A stretch of 64,000 bases of DNA from Pantoea endophytica (GTDB lineage Bacteria; Pseudomonadota; Gammaproteobacteria; Enterobacterales; Enterobacteriaceae): positions 1 to 64,000 of the forward strand of contig NZ_PJRT01000024.1 of the NCBI RefSeq assembly GCF_002858935.1. The letters are read 5' to 3'. Below, piece after piece: positions 1-8,020 of the stretch (its first letter is position 1; every line of letters begins with the position of its first letter). The notes beneath the pieces are model-generated. The model did not search any database, was not told the origin of the DNA, and saw nothing but the letters and a program-made list of their open reading frames with translations. Both the position numbers and the translations under genes were made by a program.

Positions 1-44
1 AATGACATGGTATCTCTCGCATCCCAGGACATAAGCGACTCCAT
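1..44 (-). CDS. IS481-family transposase, N-terminal fragment
   Basis: Only the first 14 codons are in view. Starting from the ATG at 44-42 they read MESLMSWDARDTMS, with a second in-frame ATG at 32-30 that may be the true start. The MxWDARDTMS opening is typical of IS481-family DDE transposases. The gene runs off the left edge, so the HTH and catalytic domains cannot be seen and it is unknown whether it is intact. Confidence 0.55.
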   Translation of the reverse strand, partial: MESLMSWDARDTMS

Positions 45-122
45 AAACGGGTTCTTATGCCTTAGTTGTAAGTGTCTACCATGTCCCCGAACAAGTGTTC
101 ACCATGTCCCCGGACTGTACAC
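1..122 (-). mobile_element. IS481-family insertion sequence, terminal part only
   Basis: The window opens inside an insertion sequence read on the minus strand. Its outer end lies near 120-122 (minus-strand text starts GTGTACAGTCCGGGGAC). It carries two copies of the motif ACCATGTCCCC (plus strand 78-88 and 101-111), a repeated subterminal arrangement seen in IS481-type ends. A transposase start follows inside. The other end and most of the element lie outside the window, so completeness cannot be judged. The family call rests on the transposase N-terminus and end structure recalled from known elements, not on a search. Confidence 0.6.
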
Positions 123-175
123 TCCCACGGGGAGAGGGAGACACTGCCAAATGTCAAATATGTGCTCGGTCAGTC

Positions 176-199
176 CCCTCTCCCGCTTGCGGGAGAGGG
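176..199. repeat. CCCTCTCCC-type intergenic palindrome
   Basis: A perfect 11-bp inverted repeat (CCCTCTCCCGC / GCGGGAGAGGG, 2-nt loop) is followed by TTAGGGTGAGGGG. The same kind of hairpin occurs twice near 23.65-23.72 kb. This sequence is a common dispersed intergenic repeat in gammaproteobacteria. Here it sits just past the dihydroxyacetone kinase gene and could stop or stabilise its transcript. Confidence 0.7.
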
Positions 200-227
200 T
201 TAGGGTGAGGGGCCAGGCGCACTCTGT

Positions 228-1868
228 TTAACCCGCCAACACCGCAAACACCTTCTCAATCGCATACGCGCCCGGATCTTTCACCCCATCCAGACTCTGC
301 TGATTCAGATACGCGGAACGCCCCGCTTTGGCGCTCTGCATCTGCGCAGTGGCGTCGGCGCCTTTCTGCGCCGCTTCTGCCGCCGCAGCCAGCGACTCGC
401 CCGCCACTAACGCTTCCAGCGCCGGTTGCAGCGCATCCACCAACGTACGATGACCCGGCTGCGCGCCGCCGTAATGTTTCATGCGCTCCAGCCCGTGCAT
501 CAATGCCTGCGGCAGCGCGCTGCCCTCTTCCAGCTGCTGGCCGGCGCTGGTGAACAGAATTGACATCAACACGCCGCTCGATCCCCCCATCACCGTCGCC
601 AGCTGCTCGCCAATCAGCGCCAGCAAGGTTGGCAGCTCATCCAGCGGCAGCTGTTTTTCCTGCAGGCCGCGCTGAATTTTCTTCGCCCCGGCGGCAAAGG
701 TTGAGCCGGTATCGCCATCGCCCACTTTGGCATCCAGCGCGTTCAGCTCGCTTTCCAGATCGATCAGCGTCTGCGTGACGCTGGCGACGATGCGCGCCAC
801 CTCCGCATTCTCAGAGGCATCAAAATCCAGCACACTGCCGATTTTCTCTGCACGTTGCAGGCTGATCGGCGCAAAGTCATACACCGGCACCCAACCCAGC
901 ACCTGAACCGGCGCGTTTAACGCTTCAAGGAACGGCTCCTCCAGCGCCAGCAGCGTCAGCGAGAAACCTTTCATATCCAGCGCGCTGACCAGCGTTGCCG
1001 GCCCCAGCAGATGCGTGATTCGTGCCGCCAGCGGCGACTGCAACACTTCACGCGTTAACAGCGCCAGCTCCAGCTGCGAGAAGCCACCGAGATTGTTGAT
1101 CAGCAACAGCGCTTGCTTGCCGTCCGGCAGCGCCTGCGCCAGTTTATCGGTCATGATGCTGGTGATTTGGCGGCTGTCTTGCGTATCCAGCGTGATTACA
1201 CCCGGCTCGCCATGAATGCCCATGCCGAGCTCGCTGTGCCCGGGCGCGACGCGCTCATCGCGTTTTTCGCCCGGCACATGACAAGTGGCAAAAGCCAAAC
1301 CGATGGACGATGTGGCATCAATCGCACGCTGTGCCAGCGCTTTGACCTCATCCAGCGATTGTCCCTGCTCCGCCGCAAAGCCAGCGATTTTGTGCACCAG
1401 CACAGTCCCGGCGATACCGCGCGGCTGCGGGTTTTCCGGCAGCGCGATATCATCCTGCACCATCACCAGCTCAACTTTGTAGCCGAGGTTTTTGGCTTTC
1501 TCTGCCGCCAGACCGAAGTTAAGACGGTCGCCGGTATAGTTCTTCACAATCAGCAGGCAACCGGCATCGCTGGTGACGTTAACAATGGCGTTCAACACCG
1601 CATCGACGCTCGGCGAGGCGAAAATATCGCCGCACACCGCCGCCGTCAGCATGCCTTTGCCGACAAATCCGGCATGCGCCGGTTCATGGCCAGAACCGCC
1701 GCCCGAGATCAGCGCCACTTTGCTTTTATCCCAGTCCGAACGCACCACCACGCGAATCTCATCACCGAGATCGAGGCGACTGAGGTTGTGCCACGGCGTA
1801 CTCAGCAAAACCCCTTCGATGGCTTCGTTAACCAGATCGTTTTTCTCATGCATAAAAAACTGGCTCAT
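228..1868 (-). CDS. dhaK: Dihydroxyacetone kinase, ATP-dependent, DhaK-DhaL fused
   Basis: Phosphorylates dihydroxyacetone to dihydroxyacetone phosphate with ATP in the cytoplasm. Residues 1-330 form the DhaK substrate-binding domain: SGGGSGHEP motif at 55-63 and the histidine that covalently holds the ketone, H219, in GMGIHGEPG. Residues from about 355 form the DhaL nucleotide domain, with the Mg-binding GDGDTG at 383-388. At 546 residues it is the single-chain form known from Citrobacter glycerol metabolism, not the PTS-dependent three-subunit form. The ATG is preceded by GAGAGGATGCA, a good ribosome site. No glycerol dehydrogenase or dha regulator lies nearby, so the source of its substrate is not shown. 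The downstream flank is an IS end and a palindrome. Confidence 0.93.
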   Translation of the reverse strand: MSQFFMHEKNDLVNEAIEGVLLSTPWHNLSRLDLGDEIRVVVRSDWDKSKVALISGGGSGHEPAHAGFVGKGMLTAAVCGDIFASPSVDAVLNAIVNVTSDAGCLLIVKNYTGDRLNFGLAAEKAKNLGYKVELVMVQDDIALPENPQPRGIAGTVLVHKIAGFAAEQGQSLDEVKALAQRAIDATSSIGLAFATCHVPGEKRDERVAPGHSELGMGIHGEPGVITLDTQDSRQITSIMTDKLAQALPDGKQALLLINNLGGFSQLELALLTREVLQSPLAARITHLLGPATLVSALDMKGFSLTLLALEEPFLEALNAPVQVLGWVPVYDFAPISLQRAEKIGSVLDFDASENAEVARIVASVTQTLIDLESELNALDAKVGDGDTGSTFAAGAKKIQRGLQEKQLPLDELPTLLALIGEQLATVMGGSSGVLMSILFTSAGQQLEEGSALPQALMHGLERMKHYGGAQPGHRTLVDALQPALEALVAGESLAAAAEAAQKGADATAQMQSAKAGRSAYLNQQSLDGVKDPGAYAIEKVFAVLAG

Positions 1869-1948
1869 TGCATCCTCTCCATTGGTGTTGTCGTCCTACA
1901 AGGTAGCGTATGTGCGTAAAGAATAGGCGCAGCGAAGTGCGGAAATGC

Positions 1949-1972
1949 AAAGGGCGGCACAAGCCGCCCTTT
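1949..1972 (-). terminator. Hairpin after yncE-like gene
   Basis: AAAGGGCGGC / GCCGCCCTTT with a 4-nt loop lies just past the stop of the leftward beta-propeller gene. The T-run on the minus strand is short (TTTGCATTT), so termination may be partial and some readthrough into the kinase gene is possible. Confidence 0.65.
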
Positions 1973-1990
1973 AATTCAGACTATTACCGC

Positions 1991-3043
1991 TTATAAAGCG
2001 ATACGCAGCACGCTATCTGGATTCTTTGGTGGTTCTTTGCGTGAACCCGGCTGCTTGATGCTGACAAACAGGGTTTTGCCATCGGCGGAAAGCGCCAGGC
2101 TGTTTGGCAGGCCCGGCGCTTTCACCGTGCGTTTTACTTTGTAACTGCTGGCGTCGATGATACTGATTTCGCCCGCTTTACGGTGCGTGACGTACAGCTC
2201 ATCACGATCGGCATTAAACAATACCGCCAGCGATTCCGGCACATCGATCTTGTGGATCACCTGCTGGGTGCGGGTATCCAGCACCAGCACCTGCGGTTGT
2301 TTTGAGTCGCTGAGGAAGGCGCGATGGCCTTTGGTATCCAGCGAGATATTGAGGAAGAAGTGATCGTTGTCGCCATCGATTTTCTGACGCTTTTCAATCG
2401 CGTTCAGGCGCGTATTGATGGTCACCAGTTCGCCATCGGAGTTAGTGACGTACAGTTTTTGCGCCGCAGAATCGATCGCTAAACCGGTGCCCATTTTACC
2501 GGTGTTCGGCACGGTGCTGATCAGTTGCAGGGTTTTGCCATCCACCACCCACACCACGCTCTGCTCACCGAGGCCAGTGATGTAAACGCGATCGGTCGCC
2601 GGATCAACCGCCAACTGGCGCGGCTGCAGCGGACGCACGGTTTCACTGCGCTGACGACCATCCAGCACCAGCGTGTTGATCACCTTGCCGCTGGTGGCAT
2701 CCACTGCAGTCAGTGCAGCATCGCGGGTGTTACCCAAATAGAGAATGTTGGTTTTCTGGTTGATCGCCGCGCCAAAGGTCGGCAGATCGGTGTTAATGGT
2801 TTGCTTTACCGCCAGATCCTGCGGATCGAGACGATAAACGGTGCCGCCTTTTTTGTCGGTGGTGCTCTGCGCGGTCGCCAGGAACAGCGCATTATCGCTG
2901 TTGCTGAACGCCAACTCGTAAGCGCCTTTTGAGATCGCCTGGTTCAACGGCTGAGACTCCGCCGCCATCACCGCAGAGGTTGAGAACAGCGCTGTTGCCA
3001 GCAGCAGTGGACGCAGCGCCCACGATTTTTTATTCGCCTTCAT
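1991..3043 (-). CDS. yncE: YncE-like periplasmic beta-propeller protein
   Basis: A 350-residue secreted protein close to the 353 residues of E. coli YncE. The first 28 residues make a Sec signal (KKSWALRP, then a hydrophobic run ending SAVMAA). The rest shows repeated YVTN-type blades such as LYVTNSDGELV, VYITGLGEQS and LYVTHRKAGEI, typical of a seven-bladed propeller. E. coli YncE is iron-repressed and binds DNA in vitro; its physiological role is unsettled. The start at 3043 is chosen because it gives a signal peptide and follows GGAGAAGTT; the open frame extends further upstream without such features. A Fur-like box lies about 110 bp upstream, agreeing with iron control. Confidence 0.85.
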   Translation of the reverse strand: MKANKKSWALRPLLLATALFSTSAVMAAESQPLNQAISKGAYELAFSNSDNALFLATAQSTTDKKGGTVYRLDPQDLAVKQTINTDLPTFGAAINQKTNILYLGNTRDAALTAVDATSGKVINTLVLDGRQRSETVRPLQPRQLAVDPATDRVYITGLGEQSVVWVVDGKTLQLISTVPNTGKMGTGLAIDSAAQKLYVTNSDGELVTINTRLNAIEKRQKIDGDNDHFFLNISLDTKGHRAFLSDSKQPQVLVLDTRTQQVIHKIDVPESLAVLFNADRDELYVTHRKAGEISIIDASSYKVKRTVKAPGLPNSLALSADGKTLFVSIKQPGSRKEPPKNPDSVLRIAL

Positions 3044-3153
3044 AACTTCTCCATAGCAAAAACACCGCCTGATGGCAGTGAAGTGAAAGCCCGACATTAC
3101 AACCAATGTTAAAAAGACAGCCCGAGGCGAGCCGACGAAGGGTGCTACTTTTT

Positions 3154-3172
3154 GAGAATAGTAATCATTTCG
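3154..3172 (-). promoter_or_regulatory. Probable Fur box for yncE
   Basis: GAGAATAGTAATCATTTCG matches the 19-bp Fur consensus at 13 positions by eye, including an unbroken TAATCATT core. It lies 110 bp upstream of the yncE start. Fur repression of E. coli yncE is established, which supports the reading. Confidence 0.55.
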
Positions 3173-3257
3173 AAGGGAAAGTGACAGGATTTTATCGGCT
3201 TACCAACGCCGCCAGGGCGCCCGAGGGCACCCTGTCAGCACAGAACATTAATGCAAC

Positions 3258-3467
3258 TTATTTGGTTAGTTCAGCAGTCATGTGCACGCCGTTGTTGAAG
3301 TTGGCTTCGGTCACTTTATACGAAGCACCAGCTTCATGCGCCTGAGCAGCGATTTGCGCTTCTGCTCCATCCAGCGTTGAAGCGGTTGCAGTGATGCTTT
3401 GCGCAAAAGTAGCGAATGGCAGAACGGTCAGAGCAACAACAGCAGCAAAAGTTTTGATGGTTTTCAT
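3258..3467 (-). CDS. Small periplasmic YdgH/BhsA-type protein (DUF1471)
   Basis: A 69-residue precursor. Residues 1-22 are a signal peptide (MKTIKTFAAVVALTVLPFATFA). The remainder is one DUF1471 module, with the family endings ASTLDGAEAQIAAQAHEAGAS and a final MTAELTK. Relatives (BhsA, McbA, YahO, YdgH) are periplasmic or envelope stress and biofilm proteins. This one is slightly shorter than the usual 80-90 residues. The start at 3467 is preceded by TAAGGAATTGACC; the longer open frame upstream has no signal and is rejected. Its specific role is unknown. Confidence 0.75.
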   Translation of the reverse strand: MKTIKTFAAVVALTVLPFATFAQSITATASTLDGAEAQIAAQAHEAGASYKVTEANFNNGVHMTAELTK

Positions 3468-3693
3468 GGTCAATTCCTTAATGTACGTTTGATTGAGTAA
3501 GGCGTCATCGCCTTGTTGAGAGATATAATAGGCGCAGAATTGATCAGTAAAAAGCGGAGAGATTTGCCGTTGTAATTCGAATATTTTGAACATAAAAAGC
3601 ACGTTTGGATTAACCTTTGTGCAAAGGGTTAAAAATCTGACATCTAATTAAAAGGCAGGATATATGGCTGTGATAGGCAGAGCGTACAACGCT

Positions 3694-3721
3694 GTCGCGG
3701 CGCGATTAATCGCGCCGCGAC
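3694..3721. repeat. 28-bp perfect palindrome of the dispersed CGGCGCGAT family
   Basis: The stretch is a perfect 14+14 palindrome with no loop, centred on GATTAATC, with arms GTCGCGGCGCGATT. It lies between the DUF1471 gene and the stop of the NepI-like exporter and may act as that gene's terminator. It resembles the repeats at 27247-27274 and 30694-30771. Confidence 0.8.
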
Positions 3722-3735
3722 GGATGGCATAGGTG

Positions 3736-4884
3736 TTAACCGTGATGACGAACACGGGTGAAGATGGTGATGGCCGCCAGCAGCATCAGCACGCCGCTGG
3801 CGAGGAACACGCCGCCAGCGCCTTGCAGATCAAACATCCAGCCGCCGGCTGCGGCACCGGCGGTGATCGCCAGCTGAATGGTGGCGACCAGCAAACCGCC
3901 GCCTGATTCCGCATCGTCTGGCACCGCGCGGGAGATCCACGTTGACCAGCCGGTTGGCATCGAACCAAACGCCAGGCCCCACAGCGCCACGCCCGCCGCC
4001 ACCAGCCACGACACCTCGCCGAAGCTCACCAGCAGCAGCGCGGTCACGCTCATCACCAGCGCCATCGCGGTTAACGTCAGCGATACGCTGCGCGTCACCA
4101 GATATCCTGCCAGCGAAGTACCGAAGAAGTTCGCCACGCCAAACGCCAGCAGCACCAGCGACAGCTGATTGACGTTCAGCTGCGCGCTGCCTTCGAGGAA
4201 CGGACGCAGATAAGTAAAGAAGGCGAAGTGGCCGGTAAACATCATGATCACCGCCAGCATGCCCCAGCGCATCACGCTTTTACGCAGCAGATCCAGCACG
4301 CCACCGCTGCGCGCTTTATTAATCGGCGGCATCGCGGGCAAGGTGAAGAACTGCCACAGCAGCGCCAGCACGCCTAATGCGGCGGTCAGAATGAAGATGT
4401 TACGCCAGCCAATAATGCCGCCCAGATAGCTGCCGAGCGGCGCAGCAATAATGGTCGCCAGCGAAATACCGCTAAACACGATGGACAGCGCGCGCGGCAC
4501 CTGATCGCTCGGCACCAGACGCATGGTAATCGCGGTCGAGAGCGTCCAGAAGCCGCCAATTGCCACGCCCAGCAGCACGCGGGCCAGCAGAATCATCGGC
4601 AGATTCTCGGCAAAAGCCACCAATAGCGCCGAGGCAATCAGCAGCAGCGTAAAGGCCAGCATCACCACGCGACGATCGAGCTGGCGCGTCACGTTGCCAA
4701 TCACCAGGCTGGTGAGCAGCGCCACCAGCGCAGTGACGGTCACGGTTTGTCCCGCCTGCCCTTCGCTGATACGCAGCGTGTCGGCGATGGGCGTCAGCAA
4801 GCTGACCGGCAGAAATTCTGCGGTAATCAGGCCGAACACGCCAAAGGCCATGGCAAACACCGCGCCCCAGGCCGGTTTATCCAC
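3736..4884 (-). CDS. MFS efflux transporter, NepI-like
   Basis: An inner-membrane major facilitator of 382 residues with about 12 hydrophobic segments. It resembles E. coli NepI (purine ribonucleoside exporter) throughout: EFLPVSLLTPIA near residue 23, ISEGQAGQTVTVTA, LGVAIGGFWTLS, TMRLVPSDQVPRALS and MPTGWSTWISRA. Substrate identity is inferred only. The start is a GTG without a strong ribosome site; NepI has a longer N-terminus, but no better upstream start is available before a stop. It is divergent from an AraC gene, which probably controls it. Confidence 0.8.
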   Translation of the reverse strand: MDKPAWGAVFAMAFGVFGLITAEFLPVSLLTPIADTLRISEGQAGQTVTVTALVALLTSLVIGNVTRQLDRRVVMLAFTLLLIASALLVAFAENLPMILLARVLLGVAIGGFWTLSTAITMRLVPSDQVPRALSIVFSGISLATIIAAPLGSYLGGIIGWRNIFILTAALGVLALLWQFFTLPAMPPINKARSGGVLDLLRKSVMRWGMLAVIMMFTGHFAFFTYLRPFLEGSAQLNVNQLSLVLLAFGVANFFGTSLAGYLVTRSVSLTLTAMALVMSVTALLLVSFGEVSWLVAAGVALWGLAFGSMPTGWSTWISRAVPDDAESGGGLLVATIQLAITAGAAAGGWMFDLQGAGGVFLASGVLMLLAAITIFTRVRHHG

Positions 4885-4924
4885 GTCTAACGGTGTTTCG
4901 ACTATTTCAGTATCCAGGCTTATC

Positions 4925-4940
4925 TGTGATCCCCATCACA
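4925..4940. promoter_or_regulatory. CRP-type site between exporter and AraC regulator
   Basis: TGTGATCCCCATCACA has both perfect CRP half-sites, TGTGA and TCACA, with the correct 6-bp spacing. It lies 41 bp before the exporter start and 88 bp before the regulator start. It could also be read as an operator for the AraC protein itself. Confidence 0.5.
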
Positions 4941-5027
4941 AAATATTTAGCGTTAAGCATAGTGACTGATCACCAGACGATCTATGATGCAGAAACTTTG
5001 TTTTTTGATTATTCGTCTGGGATTGGT

Positions 5028-5978
5028 ATGAGTCGCTATGAAGATCTGACCAGTGAATTGCTGATGGGCATGCGCCTGTACGGCGTCAAATACCAGCGTA
5101 TCGCGCTGCACGCGCCTTTTGGCCTGCAATATGACGACGCGCCTGGTCGCGCGCAGCTGCATTTTGTTGGGCGCGGATCGTTACTGATTCGCTCGGCGTC
5201 AGGCGTGATTTATCCGCTGCAGGCGGGCGATGCGCTGCTGATCCCGCACGGCAAACCGCACGCGCTGATCTCCAGCGAAGAGGCCGTTTGCGAACCCATT
5301 TCGACGTTTAATAGCCGCCCGATTTGCGCCAGCGTCTGCGCCATCGACGACAGCACCGAACTCTGCCCGGATAACAGCGATGTGATTCTGTTCAGCGCCT
5401 GCATGGCGTTTGAACTGGGCGGCATGCAGCCGCTGGTGCACACCATGCCAGACGTGATGCTGGTGAGTACGCTGCTGGCGCAGTACCCGGAAATTCAGCC
5501 GATTCTCGATGCGATGGAACGCGAAACGCGGCAGCGCAAAGCCGGTTTCGCCGGGATTTTGTCGCGGCTGGCGGATGTGGTGGCGGCGCAAATTGTGCGG
5601 GGCTGGGTGGAGAACGGCTGCGGCAAAGGCAGCGGCCTGGTGCAGGCGCTGCGCGATCCGCGTCTCAGCCTGGCGATGGCGGCGATGCATCGCGCACCCG
5701 GCGAAAATTGGACGGTGGAGCGGCTGGCGCGCGAATCCGGCAGTTCACGCTCGGTGTTTGCCGCGCGTTTCCAGACGGCAACCGGCATGACGCCGCTGCG
5801 CTATCTTACCGAGCTGCGCATGCGGCTGGCGGTGGAACGTATCGTGAACGAGGGCGAAGCGGTGGAAAGCGTCGCCTTCCACCTCGGTTACGGTTCGCTG
5901 GCGGCGTTTAGCCGCGCCTTCAAACGCATTGTTGGCACGCCACCCGGCGCACTGCGCGCCGAACGCGACATGCGTTAA
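5028..5978 (+). CDS. AraC-family regulator with N-terminal cupin
   Basis: 316 residues. The first ~190 form a cupin-type effector domain (AraC_binding/Cupin_6), with GRGSLLI and [17 protein letters not shown]. The last ~100 carry two helix-turn-helix motifs: [22 protein letters not shown] and the AraC signature [19 protein letters not shown]. The inducer is unknown. The start at 5028 is taken because the cupin domain begins here; the upstream part of the open frame overlaps the exporter's promoter. Its last bases overlap the convergent aer gene by four. Transcribed away from the exporter, it likely regulates it. Confidence 0.82.
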   Translation: MSRYEDLTSELLMGMRLYGVKYQRIALHAPFGLQYDDAPGRAQLHFVGRGSLLIRSASGVIYPLQAGDALLIPHGKPHALISSEEAVCEPISTFNSRPICASVCAIDDSTELCPDNSDVILFSACMAFELGGMQPLVHTMPDVMLVSTLLAQYPEIQPILDAMERETRQRKAGFAGILSRLADVVAAQIVRGWVENGCGKGSGLVQALRDPRLSLAMAAMHRAPGENWTVERLARESGSSRSVFAARFQTATGMTPLRYLTELRMRLAVERIVNEGEAVESVAFHLGYGSLAAFSRAFKRIVGTPPGALRAERDMR

Positions 5979-7519
5979 CGGAACACGCTGATCGCTTCCA
6001 CCAGACGATTGGCCTGATGCTTCATGCGACCGGACGCTTCGGCGCTTTCCGCCACGCGCGCGGCGTTTTGATGGGTGATATCGTCGAGATCTTCCACCGC
6101 TGTGCTGACCTGCGTTAGGGCGATGGCCTGCTCGGCGGTCGCGCCGCTGATTTGCGCGATCAGCGCAGTGACATTCTGCACCTGATCGACAATCTCCTGC
6201 ATGGTGTGCCCAGCGGCATCGGCGTGGTCGCTGCCCGATTGCACGCGGCTGGCGCTGGTTTCCACCAGATGTTTGATTTCGCTGGCGGCTTTGGCGCTGC
6301 GTTGCGCGAGATTGCGCACTTCACCGGCCACCACCGCAAATCCTTTGCCCTGCTCACCGGCGCGCGCGGCTTCCACTGCGGCGTTAAGCGCCAGAATATT
6401 GGTCTGGAAAGCGATACCGTCAATCACGCTGGTGATGTTGGCGATGCGCTTCGAGCTGTCGGCGATCTCCGCCATCATGCCCACCATCTCCTGCATCACT
6501 TCGCCGCCTTTGATCGCCGCATGACTGGTGTTTTCCGACAGCCCATTGACCTCTTTGGCGGTATCGGTGTTGCTCTTCACCGTGGCGGTCATTTCGTTCA
6601 TGGTGGCGGCGGTTTGCTGCACGTTAGCCGCTGCTTGTTCGGTGCGGCGGCTCAATTCGTCGTTGCTGCGCGCAATGGCATCGCTGGCGCTCAGCACGTT
6701 GATCGCCTGGCCGCTGACATCATCCACCAGCCAGCGGAACATCAGACCAAGTTGGCCGATGGCGCGCAGCGTCACGCCAATCTCATCGACGCGATCGATC
6801 TGCTCCACTTTATGGCTGGCACCGGTCGCCACGCTCAATGCTTGACGGCACATGCGCTCCATCGGACGCGAAATTTGCTGCTCCAGCCACAGACTCGCCA
6901 GCAGTAAAAGGCCCGCCATACCGCCGGCAAAGCAGCCAACGGCAAGAGGTGCAAGGCCCAGCAGCCAGACGCCAATCACCGAGAGCGGCAGCAGCGTTAA
7001 TAAGGTTGAGCGGATGCGCCAGCGCAGCGGCAGAGTTTTCAGGATCGAGCCCAGCCGACGCCAGCCGGTGCCGACCATCAAGCCTTTATGGAAGCGGCGT
7101 CCTTTGACGCGTCCTTCGCGGAAGTCGCGGTACAGCGCTTCGGTCTGGCGAACCTCCTCCACCGACGGCTTGGTGCGCACCGACATAAAACCCTGCACTT
7201 TGCCTTCACGCACCACCGGAATGGCGTTGGCGCGCACCCAATAGTGATCGCCATTTTTACGGCGGTTTTTCACCAGCGCCGTCCACGGCTCGCCCTGTTT
7301 GAGGGTCGCCCACATATCGGCAAAGGCTTCCGGCGGCATATCCGGGTGGCGCACCATGTTGTGTGGCTGGCCATTCACCTCTTCCGGACTGAAGCCACTG
7401 ACTTCAATAAAGGCATCGTTGGCATAGGTGATGTAGCTGTTGAGATCGGTAGTCGACATCAATGTGGCGTCATCGTCAAAAGCGAATTCACGCTGAGTGA
7501 CGGGCTGGTTGTTACGCAT
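5975..7519 (-). CDS. aer: Aerotaxis receptor Aer
   Basis: Inner-membrane energy and oxygen sensor that signals through CheA/CheW. Residues 10-120 form the FAD-binding PAS domain, with the Aer stretches [33 protein letters not shown] and [16 protein letters not shown] hydrophobic hairpin at about 165-212 anchors the protein with both ends in the cytoplasm, followed by a HAMP-like region and the MCP signalling domain. The MCP tip [32 protein letters not shown] is conserved (positions about 370-402). There is no C-terminal NWETF adaptation pentapeptide, as in E. coli Aer. Length 514 versus 506. A probable sigma-28 promoter precedes it. Confidence 0.94.
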   Translation of the reverse strand: MRNNQPVTQREFAFDDDATLMSTTDLNSYITYANDAFIEVSGFSPEEVNGQPHNMVRHPDMPPEAFADMWATLKQGEPWTALVKNRRKNGDHYWVRANAIPVVREGKVQGFMSVRTKPSVEEVRQTEALYRDFREGRVKGRRFHKGLMVGTGWRRLGSILKTLPLRWRIRSTLLTLLPLSVIGVWLLGLAPLAVGCFAGGMAGLLLLASLWLEQQISRPMERMCRQALSVATGASHKVEQIDRVDEIGVTLRAIGQLGLMFRWLVDDVSGQAINVLSASDAIARSNDELSRRTEQAAANVQQTAATMNEMTATVKSNTDTAKEVNGLSENTSHAAIKGGEVMQEMVGMMAEIADSSKRIANITSVIDGIAFQTNILALNAAVEAARAGEQGKGFAVVAGEVRNLAQRSAKAASEIKHLVETSASRVQSGSDHADAAGHTMQEIVDQVQNVTALIAQISGATAEQAIALTQVSTAVEDLDDITHQNAARVAESAEASGRMKHQANRLVEAISVFR

Positions 7520-7575
7520 GTGTGTGTCCTTGCAATACGCAGGCGAAAAGAAGCAATCGATAATACTTTTTTATC

Positions 7576-7603
7576 TTTTCGGCATCGTACGGCTTGAGCT
7601 TTA
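7576..7603 (-). promoter_or_regulatory. Probable sigma-28 (FliA) promoter for aer
   Basis: On the minus strand TAAA and GCCGAAAA are separated by 16 bp, close to the FliA consensus TAAA-N15-GCCGATAA. It lies about 57 bp upstream of the aer start. Aer is a class 3 flagellar gene in E. coli, so a FliA promoter is expected. Confidence 0.5.
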
Positions 7604-7631
7604 GCACCAGTTTCAAATTCAGGGCAATAAA

Positions 7632-7653
7632 AAAGCCGCTTTGCAGCGGCTTT
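7632..7653 (-). terminator. Rho-independent terminator, leftward
   Basis: AAAGCCGCT / AGCGGCTTT with a 4-nt loop is followed on the minus strand by TTTTATTG. It would end transcripts coming from the autotransporter after passing through the tandem repeats, and separates them from aer. Confidence 0.75.
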
Positions 7654-7734
7654 CACACTTTTTCACTTAGCTCATCGATTAACCGGGTTTTACAGTAAAC
7701 CAAATCAATCTTTAATTTAAACGCATTCATCAGA

Positions 7735-8018
7735 CCTGCAGCGCAAAGGGCGCAGAGAGATGGGATTCCCCAAAGCCATTTGTGTCGCAGGAAGGCGGCA
7801 AGCTCGTTCATCCCCGGGAGCAGAGTGAACTCTGTGACCGGGGTGAGCGAGCGCAGCCAACGCACCTGCAACGCAAAGGGCGCAGGGAGATGGGATTTCC
7901 CAAAGCCATTTGTGTCGCAGGAAGGCGGCAAGCTCGCTCATCCCCGGGAGCAGAGTGAACTCTGTGACCGGGGTGAGCGAGCGCAGCCAACGCACCTGCA
8001 ACGCAAAGGGCGCAGGGA
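7735..8018. repeat. Tandem 130-bp hairpin repeat, 2.2 copies
   Basis: The motif CCTGCANCGCAAAGGGCGCAG starts at 7735, 7865 and 7995, an exact 130-bp period. The first two units are nearly identical and the third is cut off after about 24 bases. Each full unit holds a long stem: CTCGCTCA and CCCCGG pair with CCGGGG and TGAGCGAG, with an inner CAGAGT-GA-ACTCTG. The array ends 3 bp before the stop codon of the autotransporter, so it forms that gene's 3' untranslated region. Open frames through it merely reflect the repeat. Confidence 0.9.
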
Positions 8019-8020
8019 AA

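Noticed and set aside
1113..1919. 268-codon open frame opposite the dihydroxyacetone kinase
   Set aside because: Arg/His/Gln-rich shadow of a well-supported gene with conserved catalytic residues on the other strand.
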